A stretch of DNA of 64,000 nucleotides from SLSG01 sp964477035 (GTDB taxonomy: Bacteria; Bacteroidota; Bacteroidia; Bacteroidales; UBA7960), in the NCBI GenBank assembly GCA_964477035.1, contig CAYZCW010000002.1:124001-188000 (forward strand). The letters are read 5' to 3'. The notes under the pieces were generated by a model. The model was given only the letters and a program-made list of their open reading frames with translations. It made no database searches and had not been told where the DNA came from. Shown piece by piece: positions 1 to 8,748 of this stretch. The position numbers and the translations under genes were made by a program. Each line of letters starts with the position of its first letter. The stretch's first letter is position 1.

Positions 1-1
1 T

Positions 2-352
2 GAGAAGGCGGCGCAGGCAGAGCAGATCAGCGATTACCGCATTCCGGAGCGTCTGGAACGTCTGATCCGGGAACAGGATTTCGTCCCTTACAACCACGGG
101 GAAAAGCTGGTAACCAATTTTATCGCCAGCAACCACACCACCGGTGGCAATTCGGGCAGTCCGGTGCTCGGGGCCAGCGGGGAGTTGATCGGGTTGAATT
201 TTGATCGCAGCTGGGAGAGCACCATGAGCGACATCCTGTTCGATCCGGAACAATGCCGCAATATTTCCGTGAACAGCCAGTACATTCTCTGGGTCATCGG
301 CACCTACGCCGGACAGGGGTGGCTGATAGAAGAACTGCACATCACGCCATGA
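2..352 (+). CDS. S46 family dipeptidyl-peptidase, C-terminal part (5' end outside window)
   Basis: The reading frame is open from base 2 to a TGA at 350-352 and gives the last 116 residues. The segment TGGNSGSPVL is the serine-nucleophile motif of the S46 family (DPP7/DPP11 type), followed by GELIGLNFDRSWE and the D-x-x-x-x-x-C-R-N-I-S-V ending usual for that family. Family members are periplasmic enzymes that release dipeptides from oligopeptides and feed amino-acid fermentation in Bacteroidota. The catalytic His and Asp lie upstream of the window, so substrate preference (DPP7 or DPP11) cannot be judged. The gene converges on the pullulanase gene with only 48 bases between stops. Confidence 0.9.
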   Translation, partial: EKAAQAEQISDYRIPERLERLIREQDFVPYNHGEKLVTNFIASNHTTGGNSGSPVLGASGELIGLNFDRSWESTMSDILFDPEQCRNISVNSQYILWVIGTYAGQGWLIEELHITP

Positions 353-400
353 CCCTTACGTGGCAGGGCCGGGGAACCCTGGCGCCTGCCCGGCAAGGAC

Positions 401-2431
401 TCAGAGGCTGCCGGCACCGGCCAGGATCATCAGGGATCTTGACGGCAACGTGGCAAGACCCTTGATGGGTTCTTCATATCCCGGGGTATCCACTCCCTTT
501 TCATCGACCCCGTACTTGGTGGCAACCACCCTCCAGTCTCCCGGCGGGAGGTCCACATCCAGTTCATGGGCATTGGCATTGTAAAAGACCAGGATGTCCT
601 TCCAGGAGTCCCCGTTGGCGTGGTCTGAAAGATGAAAGCCCAGCGCCCGTTCATCAGGCACATCCAGAAACCTCAGGTGCCGGGCCACCATGCCGGCCGA
701 TGGCATGCGGAAGGCGGGATGGTTGCGCCGCAGGCGGATCATGTCCCGGTAGAAGGAAAACACCTCCCGGTAGTTGGATTTGTTCGTCCACACCAGCTGG
801 TTGATGGAATCGGGCAGGTTGTAGCTGTTGTGTTCCCCGAACTTGGTGCGCACCAGTTCCTCCCCGGCATGCAGGAAGGCCACCCCCTGGGAGGTCAGTA
901 CGATGCCGTTGGCCAGCTTTTGGATGTCCAGCTTGTCCTGTTTGCTGCAAGGGTCACAGGTATACACGATCTTGTCCCACAGGCAGGGGTTGTCGTGGCA
1001 GGTGACGTAAGTGATGGTCTTCAGCGGGCTGTCGGCCCAGGGGGCGTCCGAATAGTTCACCCCGGAAAAGTCTACCTGCGGGTGGTCGGTGGAGGCCACC
1101 ACACCGAACCGGAGGCTCTCTTTCACCCCCGTGCGGCCCACCATGAAACCCTGGTCCAGGTTGTCGTACCAGTGACCCCGTATCGCGTCACGGATGTCGT
1201 CGCTGAATACGGCGATCCCATCCAGGCGGGCGGCATGGGCCTTGATGGCGCGGTCTTTCTCAGGGAGCGGGGTGTCGCCGGCTGTCCAGCCCTCCCCGTA
1301 TAGGAAAATATCCGGATTGACCTGGTTCAGTTCCTGGCGGATCCGGTTCATGGTTTCGATGTCGTGAAGGCCCATCAGGTCAAAACGGAACCCGTCGATG
1401 CGGTACTCCGTGGCCCAGTATTTCAGGGACTCGATCATGAACTGCCGCATCATGGGCCGTTCCGAGGCCGTTTCATTGCCACATGCGGCCCCGTCCGAAT
1501 AGCTCCCGTCGGGGTTCATCCGGAAGAAATACCCGGGCGATAGCTGCTCAAAGGGGGAGCCTGCCGCATCGTACATGTGGTTGTACACCACATCCATGAT
1601 CACACGAATCCCCTGCCTGTGCATGGCCTGGACCATTTGCTTGAACTCCCTGATGCGGACCTCTCCGTCGAAGGGATTGGTGGAATAAGATCCCTGGGGG
1701 ACGTTGTAGTTCTTGGGGTCGTAACCCCAGTTGAATTGCGGCCTGTCCAGCCTGGTTTCGTCGATGGTCGCGAAATCGTAGACCGGAAGCAGGTGCACGT
1801 GGGTAATGCCCAGTTCCTTTAAGTGGTCAATGCCTGTGGACTGGCCGCAGGGAGTCGTCGTCCCCGTCTCTGTAAAAGCCAGGTACTTGCCGCGGTGCAG
1901 GATGCCCGAGCTGGGATGAATGGAGAAATCCCGTACATGAACCTCCCAGATGACAATGTCTGCAAAGCTTTCCAGGGGAGGCCTGTTGTCTGTCTCCCAT
2001 CCTTCGGGATTGGTGGAAGGCAAATCCACGATCATGCCCCGGTTGCCGTTGACCCCGACGGCCCGGGCCTGCGGATCCGGGACTTCCTTGCTCCAGCTTC
2101 CGTTGATCTCTGCCTGGAAGGTATAATAGGTATTTTTCCAGTCCCCCTCCAGGCGAAGCACCCAGGTGCCGTCCCTGTCTCTTTTCATCGGATGGGACGC
2201 CAGGCGCGGACCTTCGTGACCTTGCCCGTAAAGGTGCATGGTGACCGCCCCGGCCGGGGGGGACCAGATGCGGACAAAGGTGTGTTCCGGCATGTACCAA
2301 ACGCCGAGGTCGGTACCTTCATAAGTCGGGTAGGCTTTCCAGGCCTTGTCCGGGGAGGGTGTTGACTGGCAATTGTTCATAAGCAACATCAATGGAAGGA
2401 GGAAAAGGAAGGAGGATAGGCGCATCACCAT
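401..2431 (-). CDS. pulA: Type I pullulanase (GH13, alpha-1,6-glucan debranching), probable lipoprotein
   Basis: The 676-residue product hydrolyses alpha-1,6 branches of pullulan or limit dextrins if it follows its family. It has a lipoprotein-like signal (hydrophobic residues 4-19, Cys21), an N-terminal CBM48-like beta domain (about 45-150) and a GH13 barrel. The type I pullulanase motif NWGYDPKNYNVP is at about 234-245. Conserved region I is DVVYNH (280-285), the nucleophile is Asp351 in GFRFDLMG, the acid/base is Glu380 in YGEGW, and the third acid is Asp480 in TCHDN. The frame stays open upstream to 2848, but that part overlaps the divergent kinase gene and does not look like protein. A TAnnTTTG box at 2474-2481 and the signal peptide support ATG 2431 (or 2425). 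Confidence 0.93.
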   Translation of the reverse strand: MVMRLSSFLFLLPLMLLMNNCQSTPSPDKAWKAYPTYEGTDLGVWYMPEHTFVRIWSPPAGAVTMHLYGQGHEGPRLASHPMKRDRDGTWVLRLEGDWKNTYYTFQAEINGSWSKEVPDPQARAVGVNGNRGMIVDLPSTNPEGWETDNRPPLESFADIVIWEVHVRDFSIHPSSGILHRGKYLAFTETGTTTPCGQSTGIDHLKELGITHVHLLPVYDFATIDETRLDRPQFNWGYDPKNYNVPQGSYSTNPFDGEVRIREFKQMVQAMHRQGIRVIMDVVYNHMYDAAGSPFEQLSPGYFFRMNPDGSYSDGAACGNETASERPMMRQFMIESLKYWATEYRIDGFRFDLMGLHDIETMNRIRQELNQVNPDIFLYGEGWTAGDTPLPEKDRAIKAHAARLDGIAVFSDDIRDAIRGHWYDNLDQGFMVGRTGVKESLRFGVVASTDHPQVDFSGVNYSDAPWADSPLKTITYVTCHDNPCLWDKIVYTCDPCSKQDKLDIQKLANGIVLTSQGVAFLHAGEELVRTKFGEHNSYNLPDSINQLVWTNKSNYREVFSFYRDMIRLRRNHPAFRMPSAGMVARHLRFLDVPDERALGFHLSDHANGDSWKDILVFYNANAHELDVDLPPGDWRVVATKYGVDEKGVDTPGYEEPIKGLATLPSRSLMILAGAGSL

Positions 2432-2473
2432 GGGGTTCGGGGTTTGGAGAATAAAACCGCTCCGTTTGTATTG

Positions 2474-2481
2474 CAAAGGTA
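2474..2481 (-). promoter_or_regulatory. Bacteroidota-type -7 box upstream of pulA
   Basis: The minus strand reads TACCTTTG, an exact match to the TAnnTTTG -7 consensus, 43 bases upstream of ATG 2431. I see no good TTG -33 element at the expected distance. It helps to reject the longer upstream start. Confidence 0.4.
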
Positions 2482-2650
2482 CATTATTTGAATCATTCCG
2501 AATCCGGATCATTCCGGTTCCTCCCATCCTTTTCCCTGCATGACCCTGGCCGCGTAAGGATCCGGACCTATTTCCCGTTACTGTCTGCCAAATGGAAAAT
2601 AATACGTATTTTAGCATGGCTTTCAGGATACCCTCCATCGGTTTATACTC

Positions 2651-4024
2651 ATGCCTAAACAAACCAGCACCCCATTGGACAGGGAGGCCCTCCGCGAGGA
2701 GGTATTCCACCAGAATGTCCGGCGGCTGCTTTTGTTTGTCAAATTCGCCATCCCTGTTTTTGCCGGGCATATCTTGTTTTTTGTCATCAAACTCCCGGAG
2801 CCGGGCGGGCATGAATTCACCTGGCGCCTTGGAATCATTGCCTGCCATGGGTTGTTGCTTGCTGCCAGCCTGCTGATGTGGCTGCTTGCCTTCCTTTACA
2901 GAAGGGGCCGGCTGGCTCGCAGGGAACTGTTAAATGGGGCTTTCCATGCCTATATCCTGTGGCTGATCCTGGCCGGGGTGGCCATTGTGGTGCTGGACCA
3001 GATGGTCACTTCAGCCATCACCCCGTTTCTGGTGGTCACCATCACGGTGGCCGTGGCATTTTACCTGCATCCCTCGCGCTCCCTGCCCCTGTTTGTGATT
3101 GCTTACGTGCTGTTTTTCCTGTTGCTTCCCCTGACACAGGACGACCCGGACATTTTGCTGTCCAACAGAGTGAATGCATTTACCGTAACCGGTCTGGGAA
3201 TCTTTTTGAGCATCAACTTTTGGCGTCATTACGTCGACCGCTTCCGGCAGGCAAAGATCATCCAAAGGCAAAGCGAGGTGCTGAACGACCGCAACCAGGA
3301 ACTGCTGCGACAGGGCAGGAAGATGAAGACCGCCATCGCCGCACGTGACCAGTTTTTCTCCATCATTGCCCATGATTTAAAGACCCCCTTCCATTCCCTT
3401 CTCGGGTTCTCCGAGATCCTGCACAATGAGTGGGATGAGATGGATGACCGGGAGAAACAGGAGATCGTCCAGTTGATCAAGGATTCCTCGGAAGGGGCCT
3501 ACCAGCTTCTTCTGAACCTGCTGGACTGGGCCCGCCTGCAGAAGCAGCGCATGGAGATGCAGCCCATCCCCATCAACATCCGCAGCCTGGTGGAAGGGGT
3601 CCTGCTTCAGCTGAATGCCCAATCCACCCTGAAGGACATCCGGTTTCAGGTAGGGATTCCGTCGGACCTGTCTGTATGGGGCGATGACCACATGCTCACC
3701 TCTGTTTTCCGCAACCTGATCTCCAATGCCATCAAGTTTTCTTCAAAGGGAAACGAGGTCCGGATCGCTGCCAGAAAACGGAAGAAGACGGTCTTGGTGA
3801 GCGTGGAGGACCAGGGGGTGGGGATTTCCGAACAGGAGCAGGCCAGGATATTCCGGCTGAGCCAGTCCAGGCCCGGCACGGACAATGAAAAGGGGACGGG
3901 GCTCGGGCTGCACCTATGCAGGGAGTTCGTGCGAAAGCACAAAGGCAGGATCTGGCTCAGAAGCAAGGAAAGGGAAGGCACCACTTTTTATATCTGCCTG
4001 CCGGTCTCAGAACCTCCTTTCTGA
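2651..4024 (+). CDS. Membrane sensor histidine kinase (orphan)
   Basis: This 457-residue protein has several hydrophobic helices between about residues 25 and 190 with no obvious periplasmic domain, then a short coiled coil (about 195-230). A HisKA domain follows with His241 in FFSIIAHDLKTPFHS, and then an HATPase domain with the N box (NLISNAIKF), G1 (DQGVGIS) and G2 (KGTGLGLHL). It should autophosphorylate on His241 and pass the phosphate to a response regulator. No regulator gene lies beside it, so its partner and signal are unknown. It is divergent from pulA across about 220 bases; shared control with starch use is possible but not shown. Confidence 0.88.
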   Translation: MPKQTSTPLDREALREEVFHQNVRRLLLFVKFAIPVFAGHILFFVIKLPEPGGHEFTWRLGIIACHGLLLAASLLMWLLAFLYRRGRLARRELLNGAFHAYILWLILAGVAIVVLDQMVTSAITPFLVVTITVAVAFYLHPSRSLPLFVIAYVLFFLLLPLTQDDPDILLSNRVNAFTVTGLGIFLSINFWRHYVDRFRQAKIIQRQSEVLNDRNQELLRQGRKMKTAIAARDQFFSIIAHDLKTPFHSLLGFSEILHNEWDEMDDREKQEIVQLIKDSSEGAYQLLLNLLDWARLQKQRMEMQPIPINIRSLVEGVLLQLNAQSTLKDIRFQVGIPSDLSVWGDDHMLTSVFRNLISNAIKFSSKGNEVRIAARKRKKTVLVSVEDQGVGISEQEQARIFRLSQSRPGTDNEKGTGLGLHLCREFVRKHKGRIWLRSKEREGTTFYICLPVSEPPF

Positions 4025-4043
4025 ACCGGGAATACCGGCCCGC

Positions 4044-5924
4044 TTAAAACTCCCTGAGGACTTCGTGGGCCCCCTTGTGCATGTCATACCAGAAAGCCAG
4101 GGCCGCTTCCCTGCTGTCTTCATCGAAGCGCTTCAGCCAGTGCATGATGGCAGGGTGTGCGTCATCCTCCCCGGCTTTTTTTCTCAGAAACGTATGGATA
4201 AAGTCCCTGTTCCGGTCGGACTCCCAGAAAATGGACGCATTCCGGCTGTGTATGCGACTGGCTGTCATTGATATACTGCGCAAAAAGCGCTCCTTCTGCC
4301 CGAAAAGGCGGCCCACGATGTCCGGCATGAGCTCTTCGGCCCAAGCCCTGTGAAACCGGCAGATGCCCAGGTTGTCAATCATCAGTTCCTTCAGCATCCT
4401 ATGCGCATTGGCCCGGCCCAGCTCACGGGGTTCCAGGAACGTCTTGCCGTAATTCATGTAGTACTTTCCCATCATGCTCATGGGGGAGAGGACACCCGGT
4501 GTCCAGTACTGGTTGGGCACCATCCATCCATGCCTTGCAAAGCCGGTGAATACCAACAGGTTCATGATGCGCCTGTCTTTATCCCGTGCCAGGTTGCGGG
4601 CCAGCTTCCGGGCCCCCTCCCTCAGGTTGATCCGTCCGTCTTTACGGACCATCTCCTCCAGCAGTTCGACTCCCAGCAAGGCGTTATGCATGGAGTCGGC
4701 AACAGGGTCAAAGCCCCCGGGCTCAAAGACCGGCTTCCGGCCAACCCCGAGATCGGCCGGTGTCAGCAGGCCTTCGTGCAGGCACTCCATCAGCCAGGCC
4801 AGAACACCTCCCACGCTGATGGCATCGAACCCCAGGCTGTCGGCCCTGGCATTGAGCGTCTCAGCCGCGCGCTGGTCAAAGATGCCGGTCAGGGGACCCA
4901 TCGTCTGGTAGGGCTCGAAATCCTTCTTGAATTCCCCGTGAAGCTTTTTACACACGGCGGCACAGGGTTCCCCGCAGGTCTTCTGCTGTTTCTTTTCGAT
5001 GGTTTCCCGGTTGAACTGGGCCAGGTAATGGTCCACCACCAGCCGCTGGTGCAGGTCCAGCCGCTTTTCATCCGTCCAGTAGATGCTCCGGTAGTTGAAG
5101 GCCAGGATGTGGTCTTTCACATTGGTGAAATTCACCCCAAAAGTGCCCCCGGTCTTCAATGCCGGATCGTAGCGGTACTTGGTGGTGGCCTGCAGGTCCT
5201 TGGCAGACAGCTTCATCTGGTAGTGCTGCTGAAACCAGCTGTCGGCCACGTTGCGGTCCCGGAAATCCTCATCCACATAAGTGCCTCCGAAAATCACGCC
5301 CACGATGCCATGTTTCTGCAGCAATTTGGAACCCAGGCCGCCACGGCCCGCCCAGGTATCGATGGGGGTCAGGGATTTTTTGCGGACGGGTGCCGAACCG
5401 ATGGCACCGAAATCGGTGTGCAGGGAGGCCGGTCCCGTACCCAGGATGCGGGGATCGTTCTCATAGCGCCCGCCAAACATTTCCAGGGCTTGTTCCATTA
5501 CGGAATAGACCCCCTTGCGTCCCTTTTCCCAGACCTCCGGTACGCTGACCGGGAAGAGTTCCACCTCAATTTCCTCCCCGTGGTGGCGGTTGAGGAAAAG
5601 GATGGAGGGGGTGCGTGCCTGTCCGACAACAGACACCATGTTCAGCCCCAGGTTGTCGAACACCAGCCCCGCACCGCCCATGGAGGAGATGAAAAATCCA
5701 TGCCAGCAAGGACTGAAACCACTGAAAAAAAGCCGGTTGGAGCCCGGGAAAATGCTGCCGGCCAGCAAGCCGGTGCCCATGTTGAGGCTGTCGTGCTTGT
5801 GCGACAAATGGATGCCCAGGTCGACCGGGCCCCAGAAGTTGCCGATCTCAAAGCGCCTGATCTTATAAAATGAGGTTCCGGCGTCGATAAGCAGGACCTT
5901 CAGGTGGGTTTGCTGCATGCGCAT
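4044..5924 (-). CDS. Aldehyde:ferredoxin oxidoreductase family protein (tungsto/molybdopterin, 4Fe-4S)
   Basis: The 626-residue product matches the AOR family over its length. The N-terminal pterin-binding domain includes NMGTGLLAGS and the F-x-SGFSPCWHGFFISSMGGAG stretch (about 49-86). The iron-sulfur cysteines are C317, C321 and C325, with a fourth in NLGICRFHR near residue 530. AOR-family enzymes oxidise aldehydes to acids, or run in reverse, with ferredoxin and a bis-pterin W or Mo cofactor in the cytoplasm. It is the last gene of a minus-strand run with rlmN and a flavin reductase, with gaps of 51 and 57 bases. The C-terminal part is typical in length. Substrate is unknown. Confidence 0.88.
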   Translation of the reverse strand: MRMQQTHLKVLLIDAGTSFYKIRRFEIGNFWGPVDLGIHLSHKHDSLNMGTGLLAGSIFPGSNRLFFSGFSPCWHGFFISSMGGAGLVFDNLGLNMVSVVGQARTPSILFLNRHHGEEIEVELFPVSVPEVWEKGRKGVYSVMEQALEMFGGRYENDPRILGTGPASLHTDFGAIGSAPVRKKSLTPIDTWAGRGGLGSKLLQKHGIVGVIFGGTYVDEDFRDRNVADSWFQQHYQMKLSAKDLQATTKYRYDPALKTGGTFGVNFTNVKDHILAFNYRSIYWTDEKRLDLHQRLVVDHYLAQFNRETIEKKQQKTCGEPCAAVCKKLHGEFKKDFEPYQTMGPLTGIFDQRAAETLNARADSLGFDAISVGGVLAWLMECLHEGLLTPADLGVGRKPVFEPGGFDPVADSMHNALLGVELLEEMVRKDGRINLREGARKLARNLARDKDRRIMNLLVFTGFARHGWMVPNQYWTPGVLSPMSMMGKYYMNYGKTFLEPRELGRANAHRMLKELMIDNLGICRFHRAWAEELMPDIVGRLFGQKERFLRSISMTASRIHSRNASIFWESDRNRDFIHTFLRKKAGEDDAHPAIMHWLKRFDEDSREAALAFWYDMHKGAHEVLREF

Positions 5925-5975
5925 GACTCAGGGGGATTTGTTGCTAAGATAAAAAAAAACCGTGAAGGGGGCGGC

Positions 5976-6995
5976 TCATTGCCGGCCGGCCTCCATGGTC
6001 GACAACAGCCCGCAGGCGGCCTTGATGTCTTCTCCCCGCGACCTGCGTATGGTGGTGACCAGGCCCTTTTTCTCCAGGGCGGCCTGGAACTGCTGCATGA
6101 CATCCTCCCCGGGGGATGCCAGGGGAGTGCCTGGAATGGGATGGAAACGCAGCAGGTTGATGCGGCACCGGATCCCGTTCAACAGGCGGGCCAGCTCGTT
6201 GACATGGCGCTGATGGTGATTCAGGTCACGAAATACGATGTATTCGAAGGAGATGCGTCTCTGCTTGCCCAGGGGGAAGTCCCTGATGGCCTGCAAGACC
6301 TCCCTGAGTGAATACACATGCTCGATCGGCATCAGCCGGCGCCTTTCATCCTCAAACGGGGAATGCAGGCTCACCGCCAGGTGGCACTGGCTGTTTTCAA
6401 GGAATGTCTTCATGGCCGGGATGATCCCGATGGTGGAGACGGTGATGCGCCGGGGGCTCATGGCAAACCCATAGGGGGCGGTCAGGATCTCCAGGCTTTG
6501 CAGGACCGCATCCAGGTTGTCAAAGGGCTCGCCCATGCCCATATAAACGATATTGGTCAGCTCATGCCGTTCGGGCAGGCTCCTGACCTGGTTGAGAATT
6601 TCTCCCGGGCTGAGCTGGCCCTGAAAACCTTGTTTGCCTGTCATGCAAAAGAGGCATCCCATCTTGCAGCCGACCTGGGAGGAAACGCACAGCGTCTTGC
6701 GCTTGCCTTCCGGGATGTAGGCCGCTTCCACGAATTGACCCTGCCGGGAGCGGAAAAGGTATTTTTTCGTGCCATCGGTTGATGTTTCCACCCGGAGGGG
6801 TTCCGAGAGTCCCGTTTCATACTTGCCTGCCAGGACCTCGCGCCTGGCCAGGGAAAGATTGGTCATCTGGCCGATGCCGGTGATGTCTTTCCTGTACAGC
6901 CAGTCGGCTATCTGGGCTGCTGTATAGGCCGGCATGCCCAGGGCCCGGACACTGTCTTCAAGCTGCTTCAGGGTCTTTCCGAAAAGAGGTTCCAT
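5976..6995 (-). CDS. rlmN: 23S rRNA (adenine(2503)-C(2))-methyltransferase RlmN
   Basis: RlmN is a radical SAM methylase that methylates C2 of A2503 in 23S rRNA and A37 in some tRNAs. The 339-residue product carries the CxxxCxxC cluster motif at C110, C114 and C117 (VGCKMGCLFCMTGKQGF). The methyl-accepting cysteine is C328 in AACGLLS near the C terminus. GMGEPFDN and the MSPRRITVSTIG segment are also typical of RlmN. Length is normal. It lies between the flavin reductase and AOR genes on the same strand. Confidence 0.95.
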   Translation of the reverse strand: MEPLFGKTLKQLEDSVRALGMPAYTAAQIADWLYRKDITGIGQMTNLSLARREVLAGKYETGLSEPLRVETSTDGTKKYLFRSRQGQFVEAAYIPEGKRKTLCVSSQVGCKMGCLFCMTGKQGFQGQLSPGEILNQVRSLPERHELTNIVYMGMGEPFDNLDAVLQSLEILTAPYGFAMSPRRITVSTIGIIPAMKTFLENSQCHLAVSLHSPFEDERRRLMPIEHVYSLREVLQAIRDFPLGKQRRISFEYIVFRDLNHHQRHVNELARLLNGIRCRINLLRFHPIPGTPLASPGEDVMQQFQAALEKKGLVTTIRRSRGEDIKAACGLLSTMEAGRQ

Positions 6996-7052
6996 ATTGG
7001 TTTGCTTGGGGTTGAATTTGGGTTTCGTCGGACAGGCACCCGGTCTCCGGGT

Positions 7053-7703
7053 TCAGAAGAATATTTCGGCAAATATCCGCCCGTAGGGCACCCCCCGCTC
7101 AATCAAAAGGTCGCGTACATCGACCACCATTTCTGCACTGCCGCACAAAAAACAGGGAATATGCGTATCCAGGCCGGGAAAATCCCTCAAAAAACCGGTC
7201 ACCCTCCCGTGGAACATGCCCGGACTTTGCTCCCGGCTGGTGCAGGGGAAATAACGCCCCTGCAGAATGGGCAAAATGTCTCTGTGAAAGAAAAGTCTGT
7301 CCTGGCTGCGGTTCCCGTATACCAGCCGGACTCCCTCCACCTTCCCGGACCGCAGCCTTGAAACAAATGGGGCGATCCCGGTGCCGGTGGCGACCCAGAA
7401 GGCGGGGCCGTCCTGCAAGTGGAAACTTCCAAAAGGATCCGAGTAAAAGATATGGTCACCCGGCCGGAGCCGGGCAAGGGCAGGGGTCAGGTATCCCCCC
7501 GGTTTGACCGAGTACAGGATCTCCACCTCCTTCTGCCGGTTGCCGCTGGCGATACTGTAAAGCCGGGTTTCTCCAAGGGGGGCCGTCCCCAGCTTGATTA
7601 CCTGTCCCGGCTGAAATTCGAATACCCTGGGAAAGCCCAGCAAGTATGCGCCAGGGGCGATCTCCCGGTTGAAACGCACGGCACTCCGGCGGGTTAGGTC
7701 CAT
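7053..7703 (-). CDS. Ferredoxin-NAD(P)H / flavodoxin reductase-like protein
   Basis: The product of about 216 residues has the two domains of the plant-type ferredoxin reductase family. The FAD-binding motif is RLYSIAS, the nucleotide-binding motif is GTGIAPFVS, and CGSAEMVVDV resembles the C-terminal NAD(P) site. It would move electrons between NAD(P)H and ferredoxin or flavodoxin. It could support the downstream AOR, which uses ferredoxin, but that is inference from position. The start is uncertain. An ATG at 7736 is also in frame, while an exact TAnnTTTG box (TAACTTTG) at 7707-7714 sits only three bases before ATG 7703, which suggests a very short leader or a slightly later start. Confidence 0.8.
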   Translation of the reverse strand: MDLTRRSAVRFNREIAPGAYLLGFPRVFEFQPGQVIKLGTAPLGETRLYSIASGNRQKEVEILYSVKPGGYLTPALARLRPGDHIFYSDPFGSFHLQDGPAFWVATGTGIAPFVSRLRSGKVEGVRLVYGNRSQDRLFFHRDILPILQGRYFPCTSREQSPGMFHGRVTGFLRDFPGLDTHIPCFLCGSAEMVVDVRDLLIERGVPYGRIFAEIFF

Positions 7704-7806
7704 GGACAAAGTTAATGAATTTGGCCCATGGGACAAGCGCCGGGCCGTTTTGAGAAATCAGGAATAATTCCTACATTGTGGTATCGAAATAATTGGATAA
7801 CCCATA

Positions 7807-8748
7807 ATGCACGTGTCCGTGAAAAAGCCCGTTTTTTCAATGGTTCTGGTTGTTCTCGCAGGGCTGGCCGGATTGTTGCTTTTTTCCTGCAACCGGCCCC
7901 GTCCCGAGGTGGTGGAGGTGGACTTGTCCGGTCACCGCGGGGATGCCCCCGGCAGCGAGCAACAGAACGCAGCACCGGTGCTGCGTGTGGCCATTGCCCC
8001 CGTGATCTCTCCGAGGGAGAGTTTCATTTATTACCAGGAATTGTTTGATTATATGGGCAGTCATTTGGATGGCATCGACATTGAATTCCGGCAACGCTGC
8101 TCTTATGAGGAGGTGAACGGGATGCTGGAACGGAATGAAGTGGACCTGGCCTTCATTTGCACGGGGGCTTACCTGGAGGGGACCGGGGGAATGGATCTTC
8201 TGGTGGGACCGTTGATTCGTGGAAGGCCCTATTACCAGGCCCTGGTGATCGTTCCGGCCCAGTCGGAGGCCACACGGTTTGAAGACCTCCAGGGGGGCAA
8301 GTTTGCCTATACCGATCCCTATTCGTTTACCGGAAGGCTTTATCCGGATTACCGGGCCAGGCTGCTCGGGCAGGATCCGGAGGGTTACTTTGGTTCCGTT
8401 CAGTTCACCAACGGCCATGATGTATCCATTCAGCTCGTGTCCCGGAACCTTGTGGATGGCGCTTCTGTCAGTGGTTTGATTTTTAATTACCTGCAGGCCA
8501 CGAATCCGGAAAAGACAAGAAATGTCCGCATCCTTGAGCGCTCGGCCGATTTCGGCGTGCCCCCCATTGTCACCTCCCTGTTGCTCGACCAGGAGCTGAG
8601 GGACCAGCTTCGGGATCTGTTCCTGGGCTTGCACCTGAACCCCCAGGGGCGGGATATTCTGGACAAGCTCATGATTGACCGCTTCGTGCTGGTCGAAGAC
8701 AGCCTGTACCAAAGTGCCAGGGCGATAATGAATGAACCATGGCTGTAA
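7807..8748 (+). CDS. PhnD/PtxB-like phosphonate-family solute-binding lipoprotein
   Basis: The 313-residue product has a signal peptide ending in a lipobox (LLFSC, Cys28). The mature part resembles PhnD-type binding proteins: RVAIAPVISPRESFIYYQEL, the DLAFICTGAYL segment, and FEDLQGGKFAYTDPYSFTGRLYP. Such proteins bind phosphonate, phosphite or related small anions in ABC importers. Here there are no ABC transporter genes. The gene overlaps by 10 bases the histidine kinase gene that follows, so it more likely acts as the periplasmic sensor for that kinase. The true ligand cannot be told from sequence. Confidence 0.83.
   Translation: MHVSVKKPVFSMVLVVLAGLAGLLLFSCNRPRPEVVEVDLSGHRGDAPGSEQQNAAPVLRVAIAPVISPRESFIYYQELFDYMGSHLDGIDIEFRQRCSYEEVNGMLERNEVDLAFICTGAYLEGTGGMDLLVGPLIRGRPYYQALVIVPAQSEATRFEDLQGGKFAYTDPYSFTGRLYPDYRARLLGQDPEGYFGSVQFTNGHDVSIQLVSRNLVDGASVSGLIFNYLQATNPEKTRNVRILERSADFGVPPIVTSLLLDQELRDQLRDLFLGLHLNPQGRDILDKLMIDRFVLVEDSLYQSARAIMNEPWL

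Noticed and set aside
2432..2848. Upstream extension of the pullulanase frame
   Set aside because: It overlaps the divergent kinase gene, lacks a signal peptide and lies before the predicted promoter.
4350..5873. Long plus-strand frame antisense to AOR (507 codons)
   Set aside because: It is a GC-rich shadow of the AOR gene; the product has low-complexity His/Gln/Pro-rich sequence and no motif.
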